Positions 23,496 through 36,778 are shown, numbered from the stretch's first letter. The stretch: 64,000 nt of DNA from Hydractinia symbiolongicarpus (GCF_029227915.1 NC_079879.1:21840501-21904500); one strand, 5' to 3'. A program made the numbers and translations. Notes: a model not told the origin generated them from the sequence alone.

Positions 23496-26400
23496 GAAAA
23501 TCCCAAAAGGCTTCTTCCCTGTAAAAGGCATTCTTGATCAACAAACAACCGACGATTTCTGCAACGAAATCACCAACCGTGAGTTAGACACAACCTCGAA
23601 GTCAACCCGGAGCAAAAAATTAAAACAGTCGTGTATAATTTTAGACGATTATGATTTAACTAAAGGTATTGTCCCAGCTGAACAACCTGTTAACACTGTA
23701 GACAGTATTGGTAAGTCGCCAATCGATTCCATTCGTGGACTTGTTGAAAGCATCGATAGCGATTTATCTTTCCCTTCGTCGAAAGCTTTATCACCTAGTA
23801 AAGACAAACCGACATGCATACCGTTAAGTACAAAACAAACGTTGGATGTAAAATCAGAATTTGAACAGAAGTTAAAAGACATGCGCAGTGATTTACAAAA
23901 ACGAATGGCCGGCTTTTCATTTCTTAATGCAAGTTCACGACTTCTTAAGTCTCCTGTTAAAATACTAAACAGAGTCTCTTCATTTCATCCATCGTTTGAT
24001 GTATTTCCAGCTGAAGAAGCTTTTCCGAGTAGTGAAAAGAAGCCCGATATAACTGGAGGGAAACAGGTGTTTGAAAGTAATCCCGGGTTAAATACGTCAT
24101 TGAACATAAATTCGAATAAGCCAGTTGAAAATTGTAGTCCAAAGCTATTACCAAGTCGGAATTCGAAGGGTATGGGTAATAATAGCCCTAAAGTTGCTTC
24201 AAATAGTAGCCCAAGGGGTAATTCTATACGTAATTTAAAAAAAGTCAAAGAGAAACAGAAAAAGATAACTGGAAAAGTAAACCGGCCCGATGACGGTACT
24301 GATACTGTAAAACGCGGTGGTAGAAAACGTAAGTACTTGGAAATAAAAGAACAAGGCGATGGAGTTAATCAGGAGAAGAATTATGATAAGGAATGCTCTC
24401 CACCATTGAAAATGCGAATATCGGCGAAAGGTCTAGAAGGGGAAGACGAATTGGACAACAAGGAAAGTTTGTTAAGACGAAAACGAAAGCGAACAAAAAC
24501 TAAATTTTCGCGAAAAAAACACCCGAGAAAAAATTTGAAAAATTCAGACACTAAAAATCCTGACAGTGCGCCGCCTTGTAATGCTGTTTTGAATAATACT
24601 AAACGTATGCCGCAAGTGGTGAAGCCGAAACGAATCGATCCAATCCAACTCGCGCTGAAAAATATAAAAAAATACGATAGGATGCGTAAAAATCGGAATA
24701 AGATTAACATGCTTCAAATGGGCAAAATGCAACAGAAAACATCGTTAAGACAAAAAAGAAACAATCGACGAAACGCAAATAAAACTTTATTAGATAAAAC
24801 AGTCACCGAAGGCGAAACCAAAGAGGCGCGTGCGGATGAAGAACATCAAGACGTTCCTATTAAAACTAAACGCGAAGCTGCTTCAAAAGTCAACAGGTGT
24901 AAATTGGCCACGGATGCTCAGAAACCACGAGTGAAAAACGCAGTAGATTCGACGGACAACGTAAAAAGTTTGACGGACGATACAGCAGGCGTAAGGGACG
25001 ATGATAAACCGTTAAGTCGATACATGCGAAAAAAAATACAGTTGCAGCAACGTAGTTTGCCGAAAAAAGACATCTCGCATTCCACACGCAGTAAAAAAGT
25101 AGATCAAGTTAACCATGGTGTTCCAGAAGAGACCAACATCGAGAAATCGGTCTCACTCGAGAAACCAGAGAAACCTTTACGGCGGCACATGTTAAAGAAA
25201 ACGCAACACGAAACAGAAAGAAAGGAGGCGTTGTCCACACACGCCATGCGAAAAACAAATCGGAATACTTCGCAACCCGAGACATTTAAAGAAGAATTAG
25301 ATTCTTCTTCTCAACCAGATCGAAATACGAATTTATTAAATGCCATTCAGAACATAGAGGAGGAACTTGTTGAACTGCACGAACAAGAGGGTTCCGCCCA
25401 TAGATGTAATTCAGCGAAAGCTTCACCACAAAAAATAAGTGAAAACGTTAACGAGACTATGAAACCCAATGATTTGGAAAGACCTTGGAGCCGTTATATG
25501 CTCAAAAAAATGCAAAAGCAGAGCGTGAAACATAGTACGGGTGATGACTCGATTCAAACAAAAGATTTAATAAGAGCGTCGCGTCGGTTTAAATCGATGA
25601 AAACACAGTTTAAAATGGAAGAAAGTCCCAAAAAATTGGAAGAACTTCATAAAGGAATGATTGCAGGTTTTGATTGTGATTTAGTCGAGGCACCTACTGG
25701 GCAAAGTGCGAAAAAAATAGAGTCTGTTAAGAACACCGGTATCAGCATTGTTGGCAACGCCTTAACCGATAATCTTACGGTAAACGATAACCTAACTGAA
25801 AGAAATCAGCTGTCAAAATCGTGGGTCACAATAAAAGATTTCGATGGCTTTGATTTCGTTGAAACAAAAAATGACAACTTTGCTTTGCCAAACGATACTG
25901 AAAGCAACTCGTCCGCTGTAACGTCTTGTAAAGAAAGCTTATTTCAGACCAGTTACATCGATCTACTCTGTCACGAACGAAGTTTACCAGAAGACAAAAA
26001 CGTTAAAGTAAACGAAGCCATGTCTGTTTGTAAACCGCGAAAAAACCGGAGAAAACCCATGCAGGTGTTTAAATCTTTGCCAAATCCGGCTGAAGAAGAA
26101 AAAAAGCGAAAACAAGAGCAGAACGAGTTACAAGAAAGATATAAGCTTGAGAACAATGCGAACGACACGCATAACGTAGATTGTTACGACCGCCTATTAA
26201 CCAATCAGAAATCTGTTGTTGAAAGTAAAGGACATAACACTCGATACCGCGGAACTAAGTCTGTGTTACCAGCATTAAATATGTCTCCACGAAAAGTACG
26301 TAAACCGAAACAGCAAAAACAGACTAGCGATAATGTAGAAAACGCAAAACGCATAATTAGTGATACCATTATGGATAATCAGCGTCATCAAAGGAATATA

Positions 26401-26970
26401 TTTTCTAAAGATGAAATCGGTACGCCAGAAAGCAGTTTGCCGTCTTCTCCTTTAACTCCTCAATCATCTACAGAAGATTTTAATAGCATATTAGGCGTCA
26501 AACTCGGCTCTTCGACCACCTCTTCTGAAGAGAGTTCACTTAAAAACATTAAAAATAGCAAGTCAACATGTAATATTGATAAGTCACGGAACGATCTTCT
26601 TGTTAAAAAAAGCAAGAAAAAAAAATCCTCGCTAATGGAAACTTTCAAAACATTGAAACCTCTGACTCGTTGCACGAACGAAATAAGAACTGACGATATT
26701 GTGTGGGGAAAATGTCTGGGCTTCGGGTGGTGGCCAGGTCACGTGATCTCGTTAGTTAAGCATAAGGAAGAAACACCTGTGGAGGAGCGTGAAGCGCACG
26801 TATCTTGGATGGGCTCTAACACGAGATCAGTAATGCAATTAAAAGACTTGGACTTATTTCTGCCGCAATTTCGAAAGCGTTTCGTCAGTGCTAAAAAGGG
26901 CATGTATTTCAAAGCAGTATCGCAGGCTCAAAGCGCGTGCAAGATAAAATATGGTGTTATTAATATTTGA
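23496..26970 (+). CDS. PWWP2: PWWP2A/B homologue, coding exon 2 (chromatin reader)
   Basis: The acceptor TTTTTATAG lies at 23487-23495 and the exon ends with TGA at 26968-26970. With exon 1 the protein is 1205 residues. Most of it is basic, low-complexity and probably disordered, with nuclear-localisation-like clusters (RRKRKRTK, KKSKKKKS). The C terminus, about 1112-1200, is a PWWP domain: DDIVWGKCLGFGWWPGHV, then SWMGSNTRSV and a helical RFVSAKKGMYFKAV tail, as in vertebrate PWWP2A/B. That family binds H2A.Z nucleosomes and methylated H3K36 and joins MTA1-HDAC complexes in vertebrates; this role is inferred here. Three similar short motifs, P(L/W)xRxMxKK, occur around residues 557, 612 and 715. 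An ATG at 23449 lies in the intron and is not the start. Confidence 0.9.
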
Positions 26971-28468
26971 AATCAACGACGTTTTAAGTCGGTTTAATTT
27001 TTATATTGTTAAAATATTTTTTTATTGTACGCCTCAATAAGCTTCATACCCTCCACCACATCCGATCTGGGAAGTAAAACGACTAATTCTTGTAATTTTT
27101 TTTTTGCATTAAAATACCTTAATTAAATATATAATTAAGAATCTGAAGCTGAAACTGGTTTTACCATCCTGGATATATGAATAAATTTTTTATTAAAGAT
27201 TTTACGGTGAAATTTCTGAAACTTTAATGGTTAACAAGTTTTACGAACAAAAAATGTCTTTAAAACAGAAGAATAATTAGCTTTTTAACCAACCAATCTG
27301 TTGTTCCGTTCTGGTTTGTTCTAAAATCTGACTTTTGAATTTCTTTCAATTATATTCCAGCCTCTGTGGTATAAAATAAATAAACTTTCTTGAAAAATTA
27401 TGAATTGTTTCTTAGAATTGACAATATCTTGAACATTTCTATCCGGGTTTTGTATGTTATACTCGTACTGTTCAGTTGAATTATCACCGTTAAAGTTTGT
27501 GTCGTATGGCAGTGAAAACAATATAATTTTATACCTGTGAAATAAATTTCTCTGTTAAATTGTATTCGATATTGAGTAATTTACCGAATGTTTGAAAGCA
27601 TCTGTTGACTGTCATCGATACACTGAGTGAGAATTCCTTTTTACCCTAATGTACAGCTCTGTACTATTGAAGAGAACAAATACTATGCATGTTTTCTTGT
27701 TCGTGCCATGTTAAGAGCAGAACATGCAATTCTGAATTTATTTTTATTTTAAACATCTTGCTTACTTTGACAGTTTGATTTTTTCATTACGTTTTGACTG
27801 TACATATTTTCTTGTTGTTGATGATAAAGAATAAATGTAATATTGAGAAGAGACTCAGCGAATCAAAATAATTTTTGTTTATATCTTGCAGTATCACGTA
27901 GCCAGGAGACCCAGAATAATTTTTCATACCACAAGTCGGAATAGTTAAGGCTGAAAAATTTACGCTAGGTTTCAAACGATTTTTCTGCGGTCAGAATTCT
28001 CACCGCGCTTTTCGATCGGTTAATTTCATTGTTTTTTTGCTCACGTGGTCAATATCGGAAAAACTTTTGTTTTAAGCGAGAATGGCTTCACTCACCTGGA
28101 CAAGTATAATTAATTCTTGTATTATTAAAGAGGGTAACATGAGACCACGCGGACTTTGTGCTCATTGGTTGATTAATTCGGGAGGTGGATTTGAAGGGAT
28201 TTGCAGTAACATTTGTTTACGTCTAAGATTTTGTTTGAGAGAAACTGAATTGTATATCCTCAAAAAAATCTTTGTTAACTAAGCTAAGTATCACGGGGCA
28301 TAGTCGTGCCGGGTTTATTTGAAAAAACGTAGGGACATAAAGCAGGGCCAGCAACCAAAAATAAGACAAACCCATATGTAAGCGAAGTTTAAAATCGTTT
28401 AACAGTGCGTGTAGGTATCTTGTTATTTTTAACAAGGTGCATATATTAACCGACTTTTTTAGATGCCA
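26971..28468. other. 3' flank of PWWP2 and intergenic DNA
   Basis: The PWWP2 3' UTR presumably starts here; several AT-rich stretches could carry its poly(A) signal, but none is clearly the one used. No coding region is supported. The short open frames at 27321-28435 lack motifs. Confidence 0.5.
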
Positions 28469-28470
28469 TA

Positions 28471-28541
28471 ACCTAACTTCGTTTTACAGGGCCTTTTGTT
28501 TTTTACACACAGCCTTTTGATAACCGTTCTGAGAAGTTAGT
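28471..28541. repeat. diverged copy of the CAACCTCGT inverted-repeat element
   Basis: Left end CCTAACTTCGTTTTACAGGGCC and right end GTTCTGAGAAGTTAGTTG are degenerate versions of the ends of the elements at 28894, 31293 and 31602. Confidence 0.45.
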
Positions 28542-28893
28542 TGACTCGCTCTAATAATGTAACAAAGAGTCAGATGAAGACCAGGGGACAATGATGTACG
28601 ATTGTAAATACTGACTAGCTTTGAAATTGAGATATTAGCTTTCTTGCATTGATAAGGTACTTATTAATATATTACTGTACTCAGTAAAGGCTATAATTTT
28701 TAACAAAATTGTCTTGACAGACTACTTTTACAGTCAAGGAAACAACCTAGGTTCATGTCACTTTTAATCATTTAAGACAAAAGGAAATGGGAACGAAGGT
28801 CGTCAAATAAATTACAGCCAAAAAAAGATCCTTTATAATACAATGGCTTTTACTTTAAAATGCAGTTATAATGTCAGGATATGTCCATAGCTT

Positions 28894-28991
28894 AACCTCG
28901 TCCGCAGGGCTTTTTATTTTTTTTACATTTGGACGGAACCCGAACAAGGTTTCGTACAATATAAAAACGTACAATTCCTCAGAACGAGGTT
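28894..28991. mobile_element. about 98-bp inverted-repeat element, copy 1
   Basis: The ends AACCTCGTCCGCAGGGC and CTCAGAACGAGGTT are inverted repeats over 8 bp with looser similarity beyond. The same ends and nearly the same length occur at 31293-31391 and 31602-31695. A short plus-strand open frame crosses it and is not a gene. Confidence 0.65.
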
Positions 28992-29328
28992 GTTCCATAT
29001 TAAATACACAGGAAAATAGAAAAACGTGCCATTTAAAAACTTTAAAAAACAAACAAAATATGCAAGGTCAGATCTTCCATCAGTTAAAAATTCCTGTTAT
29101 AGGGATGGAGGGGGCAAAAAATAAAGATTTTGCATTGAATTACAGGGATTTTATCACTCAGACACTCCCCCCTGTTCAAAACATGCATAATTTAAAAATC
29201 TGTACGGAGAAGAGTTGTATTGAGTTTATTTGTTTGGCTGGTGTGTATAAAATTCTAAGAATTAAATTCACGAGCGTTGCGTTTTTTTTTGTGTTGTTTT
29301 AAAATAATTTGTAGAAAAGAAAAAGAAG

Positions 29329-31095
29329 ATGGCGGAATGGAATTGCGTTGTGTCTCATAAACAAAAGCGAAAGAGCAGACGTATTGACAAGAGTAAAGAA
29401 ACTGCAGAAAATATTTTAAAATCACATAACCACATCTTGCGAAACTACAAAACAAAACTTTGTAAAAAACCAAAACAAGATCACAACAAACTAACATGCC
29501 TCAACGCGCATGACAAGAATGACATCAGAAGAAACCCGTGTATGGGGGAAACAAACAACGTCGCAGTTCGGTATGTCCCTCAATTATGCCCGCAACATCC
29601 CTCTTGTTCCCTGGAAGACAAATGCACGTACGCTCACAACCAAACGGAGATTCATTATCACCCTCAGGTATTTAAGACTCAACTTTGTCAAAAAAAGCAA
29701 TGCCAATTCCCGTACTGTTTTTTCGCGCATGGCGAAGAAGATCTTCGAGTATTGGAGAAATTCTGCGAAGTTGAAAAAAAAGAGAGAGGTGTTTCGCTTT
29801 CTGAGTATTTTCCTTCCCCAAAGGAGCCTATCCAGGGTGAAGAAATTATAGAAGTTATTCGTGACTGGTCTGGATGGCAAAAAGAGGTCGGTTCGTTTGC
29901 TATGCTCCCTTGTCCTGTAAGTGATGTATTTTCCCGGATGCTTTTTAAATATGTGGACATTCAGCAGAAAGTTCGAGAAATTTGTTTGAATAAAGGCAGC
30001 ACACCTCTGTTGGACATACACCACAGAGCGTCTAGCAAACCTGTTCTACTTCTTTTAAAAGGCACAGAGGAAAATATTCACGCTGCTATTGAAGAAATAC
30101 AAAACTATTCTGAAACTTGCAGACAAAGGAATGATGAGACGTACCCGCCGCGTTTTCTACGTTATTTGCAAAACGACTACGAAGGTGACGCGTTGGTGAG
30201 AAAGTTCTGCAGAGATAGAAAGGGATTGGATATTTCTATCGATATTTTGAAGAACAGAATTTCGGTTTGGGGTAACAGCAAGAAGATTAGACACAACGTT
30301 TTGTACGAGTTAAGAAAGAAGTGTACAACGTTCGCTTTAACAGATGCGAAAGCGATCGCTGATGCCAAACTACACAGCCTGGAACTAGAATTATCAAATA
30401 TGAAACAACAACTGCAGGAAGCTTTAGCGGAAAAGCAAGATCTTCAAGAAAGTTTAAATGATTCGCAAAACCTCGTCCAAAGAATCAGGAAAGTCGAATT
30501 AAGATCAAAAGAACAAAAAACGACCATACCAAAAGAGTGGTCCTCCACTGAGGGATACGAAGAATACATTGTGGAGCGTGATTCTTCAGAATGGGATAGA
30601 ATTTATACCCAATTTATATCCACACTAACTGCAAGCCACAGGCACGGCCTGCCAAATATTAAGAAAATCACACGAATTGAGAATCACGAAATCTGGACGC
30701 ATTATGCTCTCATGAAGAAGCATATCTCAAACGAGCTGTTGTTATGGCATGGTTCCACGAAGGAATCTCTTGACTCCATTTGTCAGCAGGGATTCAACCG
30801 ATCGTACGCTGGTATGCATGCTACTGCCTTCGGAGAAGGAACGTACTTTGCCAGAGATTCTTCCTATTCAATGGGTTATTCAAGCCGTCAAACTGACGGT
30901 ACTCGACATATGATCCTTGCGAAAGTTCTCGTAGGAAGTTACCTAAGTGGGAAAAGAGGAATGAAGGATCCTAAGGACGAAAGAAGAAGATATGACTCGG
31001 CAGTAAATAATATATATAATCCAAGTATATATGTTATATTCAAGGACTATCAATCTTACCCTGCATATGTGGTCACATTTACTACAGATTATTAG
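29329..31095 (+). CDS. CCCH zinc-finger PARP, probable mono-ADP-ribosyltransferase
   Basis: A 588-residue protein in one exon, starting at AAGAAGATGGCG. The N terminus has tandem CCCH fingers: C87, C93, C99, H103 and C120, C125, C130, H134; an earlier unit (C45, C57, H61) lacks one cysteine. The spacing and YKTKLC-type lead-in recall RNA-binding fingers of the unkempt/TIPARP type. Residues about 190-320 look like KH-type folds, and about 335-395 form a coiled coil. The C terminus (about 400-588) is a PARP catalytic domain with WHGS (H474), GTYF (Y506) and I567 in PSIYVIF. The H-Y-I triad, with no glutamate, is that of mono-ADP-ribosyltransferases such as PARP7, 12, 13 and 14 relatives. Vertebrate members bind RNA and act in antiviral defence; this is inferred here. 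There is no clear WWE domain. Confidence 0.9.
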   Translation: MAEWNCVVSHKQKRKSRRIDKSKETAENILKSHNHILRNYKTKLCKKPKQDHNKLTCLNAHDKNDIRRNPCMGETNNVAVRYVPQLCPQHPSCSLEDKCTYAHNQTEIHYHPQVFKTQLCQKKQCQFPYCFFAHGEEDLRVLEKFCEVEKKERGVSLSEYFPSPKEPIQGEEIIEVIRDWSGWQKEVGSFAMLPCPVSDVFSRMLFKYVDIQQKVREICLNKGSTPLLDIHHRASSKPVLLLLKGTEENIHAAIEEIQNYSETCRQRNDETYPPRFLRYLQNDYEGDALVRKFCRDRKGLDISIDILKNRISVWGNSKKIRHNVLYELRKKCTTFALTDAKAIADAKLHSLELELSNMKQQLQEALAEKQDLQESLNDSQNLVQRIRKVELRSKEQKTTIPKEWSSTEGYEEYIVERDSSEWDRIYTQFISTLTASHRHGLPNIKKITRIENHEIWTHYALMKKHISNELLLWHGSTKESLDSICQQGFNRSYAGMHATAFGEGTYFARDSSYSMGYSSRQTDGTRHMILAKVLVGSYLSGKRGMKDPKDERRRYDSAVNNIYNPSIYVIFKDYQSYPAYVVTFTTDY

Positions 31096-31292
31096 AAAAG
31101 ATTCTAACTAAAGCTCAACCTTGTTCCCGGAATCCTTTGCCTATACTTTTATCGCCGTCTCTATATCAGAAAAGATGCCCTGAGAACGAAGATATGATTA
31201 AAACTAAAGTCCTATTATACCTGCACTATCTTTCATTATCCTGAGCTATAGAAAGAAACTCCGATAGTCTTCAAAAGAATCCTTAGTTTAAC

Positions 31293-31391
31293 CAACCTCG
31301 TCCCCGGGACTTGTTTGCTTTTTTTGTATTTGTACGGCTGGGCCAGCCCGTCGAAATATAAAAAGCCTATCAATTTCTTTGGACGAGGTTG
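31293..31391. mobile_element. about 99-bp inverted-repeat element, copy 2, in the PARP 3' UTR region
   Basis: The ends CAACCTCGTCC and GGACGAGGTTG are perfectly complementary over 11 bp. It lies between the PARP stop codon and the first AATAAA downstream (31446-31451), so the mRNA may carry it. Confidence 0.7.
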
Positions 31392-31445
31392 TATTATTTT
31401 TTCTTAGGGGAAATTCTTCAAAACTACGAAACAATTTATTTTAAC

Positions 31446-31451
31446 AATAAA
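31446..31451 (+). promoter_or_regulatory. candidate poly(A) signal of the PARP gene
   Basis: AATAAA about 350 bp after the stop codon is the nearest clear canonical signal on the plus strand. Confidence 0.4.
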
Positions 31452-31601
31452 AAACAGAGAATTGTAAATATTAAATTCTTTTTTGATTTTAACTTTATTC
31501 TCATGATTATTTTATTATATCGTTTTTACACGAAATATGTTTAAACCTACGATACAAAAGTAACAAAGGTATACATGCGCTGAGGCTTGCATAGTTTCGA
31601 G

Positions 31602-31695
31602 CAACCTCGTCACCAGAGCATCTTGTATCGTTTCTTACACATCGGACAGCGATACGGTTATAGAAAAGAGACAACAGGCGCTGAGAACGAGGTTG
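31602..31695. mobile_element. about 94-bp inverted-repeat element, copy 3
   Basis: Ends CAACCTCGT and ACGAGGTTG are complementary over 9 bp. The interior resembles copies 1 and 2 in base composition but differs in sequence. CTGAGAACGAGG near the right end is shared with copy 1. Confidence 0.65.
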
Positions 31696-32238
31696 GATTT
31701 CGACCACTTTTATGACCCACCTACTGAAATACCATCCCCTGTGCTTATCATGTCAAGTAAATTTTGCACCATCATAGTATTTAGGTAATCCGCTTAATCT
31801 TGCCACAAAGACTATTGGACAACCATAGTATATCAATTCTTTGTTTACGGTGTTCTTTTTTCTGTTATGTAAAAATCCTAGAGTGACAAAACCAATTTTG
31901 GAACCAGTAATTTTTTAACGTTTGCTTTTTCTTCTTTGCAGGATCAATATTTGATCTCATATAATATTTTGAATTTTCCCACTTACAGTTCTAAATTTCT
32001 ATGTACTCCATCTGGTTTCTAGGTTTATTTATCTATTTTGCTCTGCGCATATCAGGAGGTAAAATGAAGTCCTATTTATGAGCGGGATTACAAGGAAAAA
32101 ATCAGGCTAGGTGATGGACTTAGGAAATAATCAATAAGAATATACAGCCAAGTTAGTTAGAACTAGTGTGCAGTCTGATATATTTGATATAAATTATTCT
32201 ACTGACAATGTATGACCAAGTATACATAGGTAAAATTA

Positions 32239-33148
32239 TCTATATAATAATACGCCAGTTCCGTGTCTCTGTGACAGGCACAGTAGATGTGTTCATTTTC
32301 CTTTGATCTTACCGAAATTTTCTCTAAAGTAACCGAAAAATGCATGTCTAATATGTTAAATTTTCTGACGTTACGGCGCGACGTCAATAACACTACTTTA
32401 ACCAACCTCGAACCCAGGGCCTGTAGCGTTTTTTGATATGAGGATGAAACGCGTACGAAAATAACACTACTTTAACGTCAATATCCTATTTTAAATTAAT
32501 GAAGCCATTACAGTGCACCTAAAACTTTGAGGCCAAATAACTTGGAAACGAGGTGGTGACGTCAATGATTTTTCACCGCGTGGGTAACTAGGGACCAACT
32601 AGGACCAATTTGGGTATTTTTCCCAAACCTGGGTCCCCGAATCCGTTTCGGAATGGACGGGTTGATGACGTCATCGAAAAACCTTCAAATCCTAATATCT
32701 CTGCAACCGTTTGTCAAAAATACGCGATCCTATACATTTTCTTGATAAGCGTTTCAAGACCTATACAATGAAGGCAGCAGGTACACAAATTTCTCAAAAA
32801 AAATTTTTGTCTTTACGGGTCATTCCTGCTGCAGCAAAATTTTTAAACCCTCCTATCTCAATAACCGCTCATCAAAAGCACATGATCATATACATTTTCC
32901 TGATCAGCGCTTTAAGCTCTCCACAATAGAGGCAATGTGAAAACAAATTTCTAAATTTTTTTTGTGGATGGATTGCTGACGTCATCTTTCTTGATCAGCG
33001 CTTTAAACTCTGCACAATAGAGGCAACGTAAAAACAAGGTTCTAATTTTTTTGCAGATGGGTTGCTGACGTCATCAAAATTCATATGACGCTTATTTTTC
33101 AATTTTATCCTGCCTCAGTGGATTTTTTTCACGGGCTTTATCGACTAG
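32239..33148 (+). mobile_element. Helitron-like non-autonomous element, unit 1 of 5
   Basis: It starts TCTATATAATAATACG after an A and ends with an imperfect hairpin (GTGGA...TTCAC), then CTTTATCGACTAG. Helitrons start with TC, end with CTRR after a 3' hairpin, and insert between A and T; CTAG fits CTRR. The interior shares long segments with units 2 and 3, including repeated TGACGTCA words. It carries a 57-bp insertion at 32403-32459 flanked by 17-bp direct repeats. Confidence 0.7.
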
Positions 33149-33875
33149 TCTCTTATATTGATGTCACCACCTCGACTGTGTCTGTTTGTAACAGGCAAAG
33201 TAGATGTCTTCATTTTCCTTTGATGTTGCCGAAAAATGCATGCCTAATATGACATCGTTACGGCGCGACGTCAATAACACTACTTTAACGTGAATATCCT
33301 ATATTAAATTAATGAAGCCTTTGCAGTGCATATAACATTTTGAGGCCAAATAACTTGGAGACGAGGTGGTGACATCAATGATTTTTCACCGCGTGGGTAA
33401 CTAGGATCACTTAGGACCAATTTGGGTAAGTTTTCCAAACCTGGGTCCCCAAATCCGTTTCGATGGACGGGTTTATGACGTCATCAAAAAACTTTCAAAC
33501 CTTAATAACTTTGCAACCGTTTGTCAAAAGTACATAATCCTATACATTTTCTTGATCAGCGTTTCAAGATCTACACGATGAAGGCAATAGGTATACAAAT
33601 TTCTAAAAATAAATTTCGGTTTTGACGGGGCCATCCATTGCTAACGTTAGCAAAATTTTTAAACCCTTATATCTTCTTAACCGTTCGTCAATAGCACATG
33701 ATCATATACATTTTCTTGATCAGCGCTTTAAGCTCTACACAATATAGTCAACGTGAAAACAAGGTTCTAATTTATTTTTTGTGGACGGGTTGCTGACGTC
33801 ATCAAAATTCAAATAACGCTTCTTTTTCATTTTTATCCTGCCTCAGTGGATTTTTCCACGGGCTTTATCGACTAG
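33149..33875 (+). mobile_element. Helitron-like element, unit 2
   Basis: It abuts unit 1 without a spacer, starting TCTCTTATATTGATG and ending with the hairpin CAGTGGATTTTTCCACGGG followed by CTTTATCGACTAG. The body is homologous to unit 1 but shorter. Confidence 0.7.
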
Positions 33876-34459
33876 TCTATATAATAATACGCTAAGTGTG
33901 TCTGTGTGTCTGTGGACAGGCAAAGTGGATGTGCTTATTTTACTTTGATGTCGCCGAAAAAGTTATGTCTGAAATGTTAAATTTTATGACGTTACGGTGC
34001 GACGTCAAGAACACTACTTTAACGTCAATGTCCTATATTAAATTGATGAAGCCATTACAGTGCACTTAAAAGTTTGAGGCCAAATAACTTGGAAACGAGG
34101 TGGTGACGTCAATGTTTTTTCACTGCGCGGGTAACTAGGGACCACCTGGGAACAATTTGGGTAATTTTCCCAAACCTGGGTTACCGAATCCATTTCGGAA
34201 TGGACGGGTTAATGACGTCATCAAAGAACCTTCAAACCCTAATATCTCTGCAACCGTTTGTCAAAAGTACATGATCCTATACATTTTTTTGATCAGCGTT
34301 TTAAGATCTATACAGGTATAAAAATTTCTAAAAAAGATTTTGTGAGTTTTGATGGGCAATTGCTGCCTGCACTGCTGACGTCAGTAAAAAAATTAAAACA
34401 ACCTTTTTTTTTATTGTCCTTCTGCCTAAGTGGATTTCTCCACGGGCTTTATCGACTAG
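33876..34459 (+). mobile_element. Helitron-like element, unit 3
   Basis: It starts TCTATATAATAATACGC directly after the CTAG of unit 2 and ends with GTGGATTTCTCCACGGG and CTTTATCGACTAG. A 70-codon open frame inside is not a gene. Confidence 0.7.
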
Positions 34460-34461
34460 AG

Positions 34462-34585
34462 TCTCTTTAATAATAGCCGTATTTTGTCTGTCTGTCCGCG
34501 AAAGCCGCGTCCTGTTACGGAAACACGAAATGCGGTATATAAAGGACGGGCGACCCCGTGGATTTTTCCACGGGTTAACGGCTAG
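34462..34585 (+). mobile_element. Helitron-like element, unit 4 (124 bp)
   Basis: A short unit starting TCTCTTTAATAATAGCCG, two bases after the end of unit 3, and ending in a perfect hairpin (CCCGTGGATTTTTCCACGGG) and TTAACGGCTAG. It retains little more than the two element ends. Confidence 0.7.
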
Positions 34586-34701
34586 TCTATATTATAATAC
34601 CCGTATACGTCTGTCCGTCTGTCACGCAAAATGGTAGCTTAGCTGCGAAAGTATAAAAAGGACGAGCGAACCCGTGGATTTTTCCACGGGCTAACGACTA
34701 G
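34586..34701 (+). mobile_element. Helitron-like element, unit 5 (116 bp)
   Basis: It starts TCTATATTATAATACCCG immediately after the CTAG of unit 4 and ends in the same perfect hairpin and CTAACGACTAG, followed by T as expected for a Helitron target. Confidence 0.7.
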
Positions 34702-36742
<2,041 letters not shown>

Positions 36743-36778
36743 CCTTTTTAAATTAAGTAATTAATTTTCCTTTGTAGA

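Noticed and set aside
24381-24710. 109-codon minus open frame inside PWWP2
   Set aside because: Antisense shadow of a lysine/arginine-rich coding exon.
28871-29302. 143-codon plus open frame before the PARP gene
   Set aside because: It reads through the inverted-repeat element and has no domain; the PARP gene starts in its own frame at 29329.
29584-30024. 146-codon minus open frame inside the PARP gene
   Set aside because: Antisense shadow of a conserved coding exon.
32711-34470. open frames of 70-72 codons in the Helitron array
   Set aside because: They lie in repeated non-coding units and are not conserved between units.
32239-34701. CRISPR array or ordinary satellite
   Set aside because: Unit lengths vary widely and each unit has its own TC start and hairpin-CTAG end, which fits Helitron-like elements better.
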